Source: Edaphobacter flagellatus (GTDB lineage Bacteria; Acidobacteriota; Terriglobia; Terriglobales; Acidobacteriaceae). Taken from it: a stretch of DNA of 64,000 nt. The position numbers were made by a program, and so were the translations under genes. The notes under the pieces are model-generated. The model was not told where the DNA came from and made no database searches. It saw only the letters and a list, made by a program, of their open reading frames with translations. Below, piece after piece: positions 25,102 to 33,089 of this stretch. Position 1 is the stretch's first letter. Each line of letters starts with the position of its first letter. The stretch lies in NCBI RefSeq assembly GCF_025264665.1, contig NZ_CP073697.1:620001-684000 (forward strand). Reading direction: 5' to 3'.

Positions 25102-27372
25102 CTAGCTGGGCCGCGATCGTGAGGGCAACAGTCTGTTTCTGGCTCCAACGCCGTCGCGATACAGCATAACGGGGCGACGCGCCGGAACCTTGAGCTGCAC
25201 TAGATTGCCTGTTACATGAACCATAATTTCCTCCCGATCAGGCTCATATATAGCTAATGAAATAGCTGCAACTTTTTGCCCGTCCCAGCCTTTCGGAAGG
25301 CTGGCTTTCAGAGTCTCTCCCCGAAGTGAATAAAACGCAATTCGATTGTCATCAAATGGGCAGAAGGTATTTCCGTTGCGTGCAACCTCAACACCATTAA
25401 GCGTTACAGCATAATCTCTTGTCTTCCAGTTGACTTCAACATTCGAATTTCCCTCAAGCTGGATCACTGCCCTGTCGCCATCCCGCCGAAACGCTTGAAT
25501 ATCCAGCGTGTGAAATTTGAACCAAGGAATATGCGAAAGATAATAAAGCTCCGTAAGATCATTGATCGAAACATTGAATGGAGGATCTTCCGATCCCCAC
25601 ACATAGGCGTATCCGTTGTAAAAGAGTGCTTTCAACACTCTGTCAATGTTGTCGATAGGATGGCCCTGTTGCCCCCAGATTGCACTTTTACGGTAGATAG
25701 CGGATTGCAGCGGGACAGGTTGGCCACCGAAAGGACAAACCCCTCCGGACATTCCGTTCTGAAAAGAACTTACCTTTCCAATAAAGGCGTAACGGATGAA
25801 TTCAGAAGTGACATCGACCCCATGCTCTTTGAACAGGTCGATCACTTTATATCGTGCTTTGAGATTCTTGATTCCGCTGGCCGGATGGTTTATATCCCAA
25901 TCGTTGCGAATTGAAAAATACGTTAGGACATCGACGTGAGCGACATCCTCGATTTTGTAGTGATCACAGGTGTAGTGGACACGAGCAGTACCTGGTCCAT
26001 CCATATATTTCGCCAGCCCTATGACAAAGGAAGGCTCTCCGGTCCAGTCACGGCTAAACCACAATTCTCCGTCTGGACGGCGCGCAATAACATTCGTATC
26101 CCATTCCGGACTGCTTTTATATGCATCGTCGTAGTTGTCAGAAAGAGTTATAAGACTGTTGTATTTCTCTTTGCAGTTTTTCTTCAGATGCAGGAGGTCT
26201 TCGTAGGTTCCTAAGCGATGGTTCACTTCCTTAACCGCAGGATAGCCCGTATCTTTTCCTCTATACTGCCAACCCCATATCTGGACGATCTGAGGAGCTC
26301 CGTCGATCATGATGGCTAGTTGGCTAACGCGATCTTCCAACTCTGGAAACGTACACACCGGTAGACGAGGCCTGGGAAGGTCGCACAGGATGTCATATTG
26401 GAATTTGTCGTGATAGTACGTGTTGGGAATCGGCGGCATTCTTTTGCGAACAAGCTTTGCTCCATCCAGCCAGTCAATCGATCCATTACCATCGACATCA
26501 CCAATAAAATCCAATCTGCACGACGACTTCTGCTCAATCAGCAGGTTAGGCGTATTTCGATTTCCATGAATACGTGGCGCACCGTTGCCTTCGTTCATGT
26601 CATAGCCCAAACTTCCATTGACCCTGTATGCCTGGATCGTTCCCAGCGAAGCTCTGCGTTGCCCCTCATGCTCCCATACAGAGAGCTCTGTTCCATCCAT
26701 ATAGGCGGTTGTTTCCAGAACGCAAATGGACTTTCTTGTTCCGACCATCACAACCGGCAGAGTCGCCAGCGCGTTCCCCCAGAATCGATTGGGAGGAAGA
26801 TGGCCGGGAGTTGCATCTTTCAGCAGCGCAACGCTACCACCCTCATCTCCATGCGCAAGCCATGCACCATCATCCTGAGGTTGCACCGAAGCAAGCCGCG
26901 GTAACTCCACCTGAATAAGCTGGAAACCATGGTGCTCCTGAACATCTTCCAACGTTACGAATAGCGTGGAATCATCAAGAAGATAGCGAATCGAAAAACT
27001 GACAGCCTGGCTATTCCCCCACATCCCGTGAAAGAAAAAATCTACCTGATGTGAAGTTTCTTTTACAGAAGAAGCTATAAGAGAGACTGGCTGAAATTCC
27101 CAGGAATCCAAACGACAGAGAACCGCGATGATTTTCCCACCTGCGGATTCTCCATCCAGCGCAGTACCTGTTTTTTTCAAGCTGTATTTGTAGGGAAGCC
27201 CGTCCGTTCGATTTAAAGTGACTTCGACTTGATCGGATTGCAGGGTGACTGGATTTTCAGGAGCATTACGCATTCCCAATTCAGATTGGGTGAATGAAAA
27301 GCCCCAGCGTGCGGTAGATGAGAAACTGATGAAGCCCGCGCTGCCATTTCCTAAAAACGCCCTTCGATCCAT
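25102..27372 (-). CDS. secreted GH101-like endo-alpha-N-acetylgalactosaminidase family protein
   Basis: A 756-residue protein with an N-terminal export signal (MDRRAFLGNGSAGF, Tat-like with only one clear Arg pair). The N-terminal half is beta-sandwich-like. At 291-310 a Ca-binding-loop sequence, GDVDGNGSIDWLDGAKLVRK, matches the segment that leads into the catalytic barrel of endo-alpha-N-acetylgalactosaminidases. The following part (VQIWGWQYRGKDTGYP, ITLSDNYDDAY, HYTCDHYKIEDVAHVD) reads as a TIM barrel with acidic residues at strand ends. A C-terminal beta domain closes the protein. It probably cleaves alpha-linked glycans outside the cytoplasm; mucin-type activity should not be assumed. 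Base composition is visibly more AT-rich than the arginine region. The ATG at 27372 has AAAGGA nine bases upstream. Confidence 0.65.
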   Translation of the reverse strand: MDRRAFLGNGSAGFISFSSTARWGFSFTQSELGMRNAPENPVTLQSDQVEVTLNRTDGLPYKYSLKKTGTALDGESAGGKIIAVLCRLDSWEFQPVSLIASSVKETSHQVDFFFHGMWGNSQAVSFSIRYLLDDSTLFVTLEDVQEHHGFQLIQVELPRLASVQPQDDGAWLAHGDEGGSVALLKDATPGHLPPNRFWGNALATLPVVMVGTRKSICVLETTAYMDGTELSVWEHEGQRRASLGTIQAYRVNGSLGYDMNEGNGAPRIHGNRNTPNLLIEQKSSCRLDFIGDVDGNGSIDWLDGAKLVRKRMPPIPNTYYHDKFQYDILCDLPRPRLPVCTFPELEDRVSQLAIMIDGAPQIVQIWGWQYRGKDTGYPAVKEVNHRLGTYEDLLHLKKNCKEKYNSLITLSDNYDDAYKSSPEWDTNVIARRPDGELWFSRDWTGEPSFVIGLAKYMDGPGTARVHYTCDHYKIEDVAHVDVLTYFSIRNDWDINHPASGIKNLKARYKVIDLFKEHGVDVTSEFIRYAFIGKVSSFQNGMSGGVCPFGGQPVPLQSAIYRKSAIWGQQGHPIDNIDRVLKALFYNGYAYVWGSEDPPFNVSINDLTELYYLSHIPWFKFHTLDIQAFRRDGDRAVIQLEGNSNVEVNWKTRDYAVTLNGVEVARNGNTFCPFDDNRIAFYSLRGETLKASLPKGWDGQKVAAISLAIYEPDREEIMVHVTGNLVQLKVPARRPVMLYRDGVGARNRLLPSRSRPS

Positions 27373-27589
27373 TCTCTGAAATCCTTTACATTTGGCTTGT
27401 TTCCGAGAGCTTTGCTATCGACTAACCCATGAAAATTTAGTTTTATTCTTGATGAAGATGAATAGGAATGGCGCTAATAGTATGTCATTCACCGGAATGC
27501 TGGCAAGCAGCCGGGAAATCTGCATGTACTTATGCACTAGCCGCAGTCATGAGGGCTCCATTTACAACGCAAAAAGTACTCGCAAAAAT
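27373..27589. other. intergenic, no feature seen
   Basis: The stretch upstream of the GH101-like gene contains only short frames in all phases. It must hold the promoter of that gene, but I see no clear promoter boxes or inverted repeat in it. Confidence 0.4.
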
Positions 27590-27623
27590 ACTGAGGGCAG
27601 ACTCTTTCGAATCCGCCCTCAGT
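27590..27623. terminator. bidirectional terminator after the blaI-blaR1 operon
   Basis: ACTGAGGGC and GCCCTCAGT form a 9-bp stem, extended by GA/TC after one mismatch. A-runs lie on the left and T-runs on the right, so both strands end in a U tract. It lies 34 bp after the stop of the small secreted protein gene on the minus strand. Confidence 0.82.
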
Positions 27624-27656
27624 TTTTGCGGGAAGTGTGTTTGCTGGATACGTAAC

Positions 27657-27965
27657 TTACTCGACCGATTCCCTGCCCTGCATATAGAGACACGCATGTG
27701 AAACTGTTCCATCGAGCTCGATTGTTATCACGTTAGCACTTGCATCGATGCCAAGACTCTCAACCCATTTCGGATAGCTATGCGAAGACATCTGCATCTG
27801 CGACAAACAGATTGAGCTCATATCGTGTACCGCTTGAACCCGAAGGCTTCCAATCTGTACATAGAGACTCTGCCAATGCTGCCACCTGATTGGCGATGAA
27901 GGATAAAACGATTGGAAGACACATATGACGACAAGAACATATGCGGCAGTTCGTTCAGGAATCAT
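27657..27965 (-). CDS. small secreted or membrane-anchored protein of unknown function
   Basis: A 102-residue protein that I do not recognise. An N-terminal hydrophobic segment (TAAYVLVVICVFQSF, residues 6-20) acts as a signal peptide or anchor. The rest is short beta-rich sequence ending in VITIELDGTVSHACLYMQ. The ATG at 27965 has GAGGAGG five bases upstream, a very good ribosome-binding site, which is the main reason to accept the gene. It is the last gene of the blaI-blaR1 operon, 34 bp after the repeat protein, and is followed by a terminator. It may work with the sensor in the envelope; that is inference only. Confidence 0.65.
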   Translation of the reverse strand: MIPERTAAYVLVVICVFQSFYPSSPIRWQHWQSLYVQIGSLRVQAVHDMSSICLSQMQMSSHSYPKWVESLGIDASANVITIELDGTVSHACLYMQGRESVE

Positions 27966-27999
27966 CGCGCCTCCTCATTAAGCCGCGAAAGAAGGCTGT

Positions 28000-28776
28000 C
28001 TATTCGTCAACTTTGAATATTTTGATCTTGATTAGTTTTTCCAGCGTCAAATCTTTCAACCCCCTGGCACGCATCTTCTCCACAAATGGGCGATCGATAT
28101 GGAAGATGCACATTTGAATCAGCTCATGCTCCGTTGGGGTAAAGCCTAATGATTTTGCCTCCTGCACTTTCTCTGGCGTTACACCCACAGCCTTCATTTC
28201 TGTCAGTTTGCTTGCGCGAAGCTCCGTAAATCCTGCGGTAGACATCGCGTGGATATAAGCCGAGTCCACATGCAGCGCCTTCAGACCCATCAATTTATTT
28301 GTCGATAAATCGGTAACACCCATTCCTTTCATCTCTTTTACCCACGCTGTCGTAATATCCAACATCAAAAACCCGAGCTGCTTTTTGGGCGTAATGTCGT
28401 CGAATCCTAAAGAAACCATGTCCGTCAAGAAAACGGTGCTAGGAATGAATTGGTAGCGGCCGCTCAACGCACTGTCGTGAACGTTACCAGTACACGTCAG
28501 CTCTCCGGGTTCAGCCTTCATACGAGCGGTCAGCGCCGTACCCTCTTTTTGAAGCAACTCTGAAGAAACACCGCTCCAACGACTCCATTGAAGCGATGAG
28601 TTGTTCATCTCAGTGCAGCTCTCCGCCTCTTTGCCACAATCAACGCTTGCTAGCATCAACTGCACCTTGTCCGGCTCATTTGTGCGACGAGCATCCGAAA
28701 GCATGCATAGCCCTGACAATGTCTGTCCAAATCCTGTCGAGCATCCGAGCATCACTGCAAAGACGAAAAATCTCAT
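28000..28776 (-). CDS. secreted protein with BlaR1-type C-terminal repeats
   Basis: A 258-residue protein with a signal peptide at 1-18 (FFVFAVMLGCSTGFG). Residues about 20-110 form a unique region with four cysteines. From about 110 to the end come degenerate repeats of about 28-30 residues (LKALHVDSAYIHAMSTAG, MKAVGVTPEKVQEAKSLG, LIKIKIFKVDE). These are the same kind as the repeats that end the M56 protein encoded just upstream. The shared repeat and shared final motif LIKIKIF / LIKLKMT suggest the two proteins meet in the periplasm or bind the same partner. The ATG at 28776 has GAGGAG upstream. The function is unknown; a decoy, ligand or co-sensor are all possible. Confidence 0.8.
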   Translation of the reverse strand: MRFFVFAVMLGCSTGFGQTLSGLCMLSDARRTNEPDKVQLMLASVDCGKEAESCTEMNNSSLQWSRWSGVSSELLQKEGTALTARMKAEPGELTCTGNVHDSALSGRYQFIPSTVFLTDMVSLGFDDITPKKQLGFLMLDITTAWVKEMKGMGVTDLSTNKLMGLKALHVDSAYIHAMSTAGFTELRASKLTEMKAVGVTPEKVQEAKSLGFTPTEHELIQMCIFHIDRPFVEKMRARGLKDLTLEKLIKIKIFKVDE

Positions 28777-28862
28777 TTTCTCTTCTCCTCAATAACCTTT
28801 TGGAGACAAAGCATCCCCCGATGCAATACGTGATTGCATGCTGCCATACCTTAGTTCGCGAT

Positions 28863-30905
28863 TTAGTTCAGAAGACCCGTCATCTTCAGCTTGATCAATT
28901 TGTCCAGGTCTGTGCTATTGAAGCCATACGACTTTGCCTTGCCGACAAACTCTTCATCGATATGAAAGACTGCGGCTTGTTTCACGGCATGGAGATCGGC
29001 ATTCGGAAAAGTCGCCTTAAGCCAGTGAGCATTCTCCGGCGTAAGGCCTTGAGCTTTTAGAGAAACCAGTTCGTGCGCAGAAAGCCCCGAAAACCCTGCT
29101 GAAGCCATCGCTTTAGCATATTCAGGTGTGATCCCGACAGCTCGAAAAGTAACCAGCTCATGTAGATCGGTGGGAGCTAATCCGCCTGCCTTCAATTGAG
29201 TTGCATACCCCGGCGTGACCCCTACTGACTTTAGGCTGATAAGATCCTGCCGCGTCGGGGTTCCAATCCCAAGGTCGGCCATCGCCTTCGCATACTCAGG
29301 AGTCACACCAACGGACTTCTCAGAGATAGCTTCTTGGAAACTGGACGGGGCTGCGTTGGAACTTTTTAGCCCGGCAATATATTCTGGCGTCACCCCAACA
29401 GATTTTAGGGCGATCAGCTCAGGCAGTGTTGGGATACCGAACCCTGCCTGAGCCATCGCCTTGGCATACTCAGGCGTCACACCCAACGAGCGGAGTGAGA
29501 TGATCGTGTTCAAGTCTTTATTGAGGTCGAGTGGATACCCCGCTTCCTGCATCTTTTTCAAATAGTCCAGCCCGCTACCGCTCCTCGTTGTATCTTGCCC
29601 CGCTTCAGGTGATGGCGTCGGCTCAACTGGAGAGGAAGATGGCGTGGGGACTGCTAAGGCTATAGAAACGGGTAAAGCGGACGGCGCCGAAGCGACTGCT
29701 CGTACTGGAGCTGCTTGAGGCAACAGTTCGTATCCTGCACTCCTTTTTACAGAGACGCGCGGCACCGACACGGACTGATTTGGAGTAGTTTTCTCCTGCT
29801 CAGGAAAAACAACTCTCTTTCCTGCTGTGATGCCAGTATTCTCTGTGTGCGCCTTCAGCCCCTGTGCAACATGCGGTGCTGCGACAAGCCCCGCCACGAC
29901 GAATCCTGCTACCGCAATCCGTACTCCACTCATCGACCTCTGCTCCATACCCTTCTCTCCCATCACTCGTCGAATTCGATGTAACAGTGTTCCCTCTTCC
30001 CCATGCAAAGCCATCGCTAATTGCATGCGCTCTGCGCGCTGCTCTTCCATCTGCAACAGCGCTTCAGCATAAATCCCCGGATCCGCACAGCTGCGAGCTG
30101 CAATCTCGTCACAACATACTTCGCGTAGCTCTCTCGTACGTTTACTGATCCACCACACAGCGGGGTGGAAGAAAAAGAGACATTCAATCGCGGTCTGCAG
30201 AAGATTGCAGAGGTAATCCCACCGGCGTATGTGCGCCAACTCGTGTGCCAATACAGCTTCCAGCTGCTCAGCTGGGAGCGATGTAGCCACGCTCATTGGC
30301 AGAATCACAGATGCTCGCCAAACCCCCATGACCATTGGCGAGATCACTTCAGTCGATACGCGCAATATCACCGGATATGTCAGCCGGAGCGCTCCACTTA
30401 CTTTCTCAAAACTCATTTGCACTGCAGATGGAATGGCTACTGCGGCATCGCGTTGCAACAATTTCAGTCGCCACCACCCCCCAACAGCTCGCAGCGCAAG
30501 CAAACAAACTCCTGCCAGCCATAACCCATCGATCCAAGGCAAAAACCGGTCTGCATGACTCGCAATCCAAAGCTCACCGTTTGCCATAACCGGAGCAGCG
30601 AATGGTACCTCTTTCGCTACAACTACATGCAGGCTTCCCACCTGCGACGCCACCATCGGCTGCTCACCTGGAGTGATATGAATTACCAGTCGCTCCTGCT
30701 CCATAAACGTGGCAATCGCTACAACAGGCATCAGCCCCAACATCATCATCGCCACGCCATAACGCACCACGGTTGTCGTATGAGCAAGGCAACGGTCAAC
30801 CAGCGCATATAGCAGTGCAATCGCCACGCCCTGCCAGCAAAAGTGCAGGAGCGTCCATCCCAACGCAACTACTTCTCTTGCATGCACCAAGCCGAGGACA
30901 CTCAT
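28863..30905 (-). CDS. M56 family (BlaR1/MecR1-like) membrane metallopeptidase sensor with C-terminal 29-residue repeats
   Basis: A 680-residue signal transducer. The N-terminal part has membrane helices at about 10-35, 45-66 and 128-147 and the zinc-protease motif AHELAHIRRWD near 217-227. A last membrane helix lies near 325-345 (VRIAVAGFVVAGLVAA), so what follows should face the periplasm. Classic BlaR1 carries a penicillin-binding domain there. Here a Pro/Ser-rich linker (about 395-440) leads to some seven tandem repeats of 29 residues with the core LKSVGVTPEYAKAM. On stimulus the protease would trigger loss of the BlaI repressor. The blaI gene lies upstream and overlaps it by four bases. 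No beta-lactamase gene is linked, so the signal is probably not a beta-lactam. Confidence 0.9.
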   Translation of the reverse strand: MSVLGLVHAREVVALGWTLLHFCWQGVAIALLYALVDRCLAHTTTVVRYGVAMMMLGLMPVVAIATFMEQERLVIHITPGEQPMVASQVGSLHVVVAKEVPFAAPVMANGELWIASHADRFLPWIDGLWLAGVCLLALRAVGGWWRLKLLQRDAAVAIPSAVQMSFEKVSGALRLTYPVILRVSTEVISPMVMGVWRASVILPMSVATSLPAEQLEAVLAHELAHIRRWDYLCNLLQTAIECLFFFHPAVWWISKRTRELREVCCDEIAARSCADPGIYAEALLQMEEQRAERMQLAMALHGEEGTLLHRIRRVMGEKGMEQRSMSGVRIAVAGFVVAGLVAAPHVAQGLKAHTENTGITAGKRVVFPEQEKTTPNQSVSVPRVSVKRSAGYELLPQAAPVRAVASAPSALPVSIALAVPTPSSSPVEPTPSPEAGQDTTRSGSGLDYLKKMQEAGYPLDLNKDLNTIISLRSLGVTPEYAKAMAQAGFGIPTLPELIALKSVGVTPEYIAGLKSSNAAPSSFQEAISEKSVGVTPEYAKAMADLGIGTPTRQDLISLKSVGVTPGYATQLKAGGLAPTDLHELVTFRAVGITPEYAKAMASAGFSGLSAHELVSLKAQGLTPENAHWLKATFPNADLHAVKQAAVFHIDEEFVGKAKSYGFNSTDLDKLIKLKMTGLLN
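28866..29513 (-). repeat. coding tandem repeat, about seven 87-bp units
   Basis: The 3' third of the M56 sensor gene consists of units of 29 codons with the protein core LxSxxVGVTPEYxxxL. The first six are regular; the last full unit (HIDEEFVGKAKSYGFNSTD) is diverged and is followed by a half unit. Similar degenerate units are encoded in the next gene (28000-28776). Confidence 0.85.
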
Positions 30906-31297
30906 CTATTAGCCTCCTGCTTTTTCCGCGCCAGTAACTTACGTATCTCCACCAGTTGTTCTTCGCTTGCAGGTTCTATCTCTAACGCTCGTAACGCCAA
31001 CTGAGCCGCACTACCGGAGAACAATCGTTGACTTAACTCCCTCACAAAGCGACGCTCCGTTTCTTCCTTTGCCACATTTGCTCGATAGACATGCGCTCGT
31101 GCGCTCTCGTCACGAATGACTAAGCCTTTATCCGTCATAATCTGCATCAGCTTCAAGATGCCCGTATACACCATCGGACGCGATGCGCTGATCGCTTCAT
31201 AGACTTCGCGAACTGTAGCTGATCCTCGTTCCCACAAAAACGCGAGAATCTCTAGTTCTCCTTCTGTCGGCCTGGTGGTCTCTTTTTTCTTTGTCAT
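30902..31297 (-). CDS. blaI: BlaI/MecI/CopY family transcriptional repressor
   Basis: A 131-residue winged-helix repressor. The DNA-binding domain covers about 5-75: TEGELEILAFLWERGSATVR, then VYTGILKLMQIMTDKGLV, the standard BlaI arrangement. The C-terminal part holds the dimerisation helices (ETERRFVRELSQRLFSGS) where the cognate protease pathway would cut. The downstream blaR1-type gene overlaps the stop by four bases, so the pair is translationally coupled. I use the ATG at 31297; one at 31309 adds four residues. Two palindromes ACGA-N6-TCGT lie 15-50 bp upstream and are the likely operators. Confidence 0.92.
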   Translation of the reverse strand: MTKKKETTRPTEGELEILAFLWERGSATVREVYEAISASRPMVYTGILKLMQIMTDKGLVIRDESARAHVYRANVAKEETERRFVRELSQRLFSGSAAQLALRALEIEPASEEQLVEIRKLLARKKQEANR

Positions 31298-31310
31298 GTG
31301 TAGGACCATA

Positions 31311-31347
31311 TACGAACAATATCGTAGATGTCAACGAAATTTTTCGT
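31311..31347. promoter_or_regulatory. two tandem palindromes, candidate BlaI operators
   Basis: TACGA-ACAATA-TCGTA (31311-31326) and ACGA-AATTTT-TCGT (31334-31347) share the form ACGA-N6-TCGT and have centres 22 bp apart, two helix turns on the same face. They lie directly upstream of blaI, where autorepression sites of this family are found. Confidence 0.75.
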
Positions 31348-31454
31348 ACTGACGTACGCCGCCTTTCCCTGACGCTCTGTTGCAAGGACGTCTCTGAGAA
31401 CATCCTGAACGGAAGAAATGCAGAGGTAGGCCAGCCGAATCGTCGCCCGATAAA

Positions 31455-33089
31455 ATGCTCTACATGCTGATCAGCGCCACGCAACTTACTCAATTTAGGA
31501 AATACAAATCCCTGCTCTGTTTTGTCCTTTTCGCTTTGGCGACACCTGCGATTGCAGCCCCTGCTAAAGCTGACCTTGTCGTCTATGGGGGTACCGCATC
31601 AGGCGTAATCACTGCCTATGCGGCAGCGAAGGAGGGGCTTCATGTTGTCCTTCTTGAGCCGGGCTCTCACCTCGGGGGCATGGTTACGGGTGGATTATCT
31701 GCTTCCGATGTTGCTGACTTTAAGATCATCGGCGGGTACGCGCGCGACTTTTATCGTGAAGCAGCCGCACACTACGGCAAACTCTCTCTTAATAAACATA
31801 GTGATTGGCTCTCTGAGCCAAAAGTTGGAGAGACCATTTTTAAAGCCTGGCTTAAGAAAGCCGGAGTCGAGGTCTACTTTCATGAGCGCCTGAAAGAACA
31901 CAAAGGCGTAACCAAATCGGCAGTTCATATAACTTCGATTACCACTGAGGACAACAAAAAATGGCAGGCGAAGGTCTTCGCCGATTGCAGCTATGAAGGC
32001 GATTTAATGGCTCAGGCGGGAGTGAAGTATATCGTCGGACGCGAAGGAGTTGAGACTTATAGCGAAGATCTCGCTGGCGTACGTAGAGATACACCGAAGC
32101 ATCAATTTCTCTGGAAAATCTCTCCAAATGGCGCGAACGACAAGCTGATGCCTGAAGTTGATCCAGGACCTATCGGCACAAATGGTTCTGCAGACAAGAA
32201 GATACAAGCTTACAATTTTCGACTGATCCTTACCAATAATCCGGCAAACAAGTTGCCCTGGACAAAACCCGAGGGGTACGACAGTGCGCAGTTCGCACTT
32301 CTGGCAAAGTATTTAAACGAATGGAAAGAACACATGCATCGCGATCCCAATATGGGCGACGTGATAAACCCAGTCATGATCCCGAATCAGAAAGCCGACT
32401 TCAACAACAACGGAGCCTTCTCTACGGACTACATTGGCAAAAGTTGGACCTATCCGGATGCAGGCTACGCCGAGAGAAAAAGATTATGGGACGCGCATCT
32501 GCTCTACACAAAATCGTTCCTCTGGTTTCTAGCTTCAGACCCTCACGTCCCTAAGCTTTTAAGAGACGAAGTCAATAACTGGGGCAGAGCTAAGGATGAG
32601 TTTCTGGACACCGACGGATGGCCGAATCAGCTTTACATCCGCGAAGGCCGCCGCATGATCGGCCTGTATGTCATGAAACAGTCTGACCTGCAAACAAACC
32701 GGACGAAACCTGACTCTATCGCTATGGGCTCGTATAACAGCGACTCGCACAATGTCCAGCGAGTCGCTATGCCGGACGGCAGCGTACGCAACGAGGGAGA
32801 TGTTCAGGTTCCGGTCAAACCATATGAGATCGCCGCAGGTACGATCCTTCCCGTACGATCTCAAGCAGAAAATCTGCTGGTTCCAGTCTGCCTCTCAGCT
32901 TCGCATGTCGCATATTCGTCGGTGCGCATGGAGCCTCAATACATGATGCTTGGCCAGGCGGCAGGTACAATCGCAGCACTCGCAGTGCAAAGGAAAACAG
33001 CAGTACAGGATGTAAGCATTACGATTCTGCAAGAGAGGCTACGCAGCCAAAAAGCTGTGCTTCACAAAGAGCAGGAGGTAATTGAGTGA
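31455..33089 (+). CDS. secreted FAD-dependent oxidoreductase (FAD_oxidored / xanthan-lyase-associated type)
   Basis: A 544-residue flavoprotein. After an N-terminal segment with a signal-peptide core (LLCFVLFALATPAIAAPA, about 20-37) comes the Rossmann motif VVYGGTASGVITAYAAAKEG with LLEPGSHLGGMVTGGL, the start of the FAD_oxidored family. The C-terminal part has IREGRRMIGLYVM and RMEPQYMMLGQAAGTIAALA, the second FAD contact region. These proteins are frequent in glycan-use loci of Acidobacteria and Bacteroidetes; the substrate is thought to be a sugar or sugar acid, unproven here. It may oxidise a sugar hydroxyl for the enzymes encoded at 35-44 kb. It converges with, and overlaps by 28 bp, a broken receptor gene. 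Confidence 0.85.
   Translation: MLYMLISATQLTQFRKYKSLLCFVLFALATPAIAAPAKADLVVYGGTASGVITAYAAAKEGLHVVLLEPGSHLGGMVTGGLSASDVADFKIIGGYARDFYREAAAHYGKLSLNKHSDWLSEPKVGETIFKAWLKKAGVEVYFHERLKEHKGVTKSAVHITSITTEDNKKWQAKVFADCSYEGDLMAQAGVKYIVGREGVETYSEDLAGVRRDTPKHQFLWKISPNGANDKLMPEVDPGPIGTNGSADKKIQAYNFRLILTNNPANKLPWTKPEGYDSAQFALLAKYLNEWKEHMHRDPNMGDVINPVMIPNQKADFNNNGAFSTDYIGKSWTYPDAGYAERKRLWDAHLLYTKSFLWFLASDPHVPKLLRDEVNNWGRAKDEFLDTDGWPNQLYIREGRRMIGLYVMKQSDLQTNRTKPDSIAMGSYNSDSHNVQRVAMPDGSVRNEGDVQVPVKPYEIAAGTILPVRSQAENLLVPVCLSASHVAYSSVRMEPQYMMLGQAAGTIAALAVQRKTAVQDVSITILQERLRSQKAVLHKEQEVIE

Noticed and set aside
28866..29513. CRISPR-like array from the 87-bp periodicity
   Set aside because: The units are coding, diverged at third positions and have no spacers; they encode a protein repeat.
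28863..31297. beta-lactam resistance operon
   Set aside because: blaI and an M56 protease are present, but there is no penicillin-sensing domain and no beta-lactamase or PBP gene.
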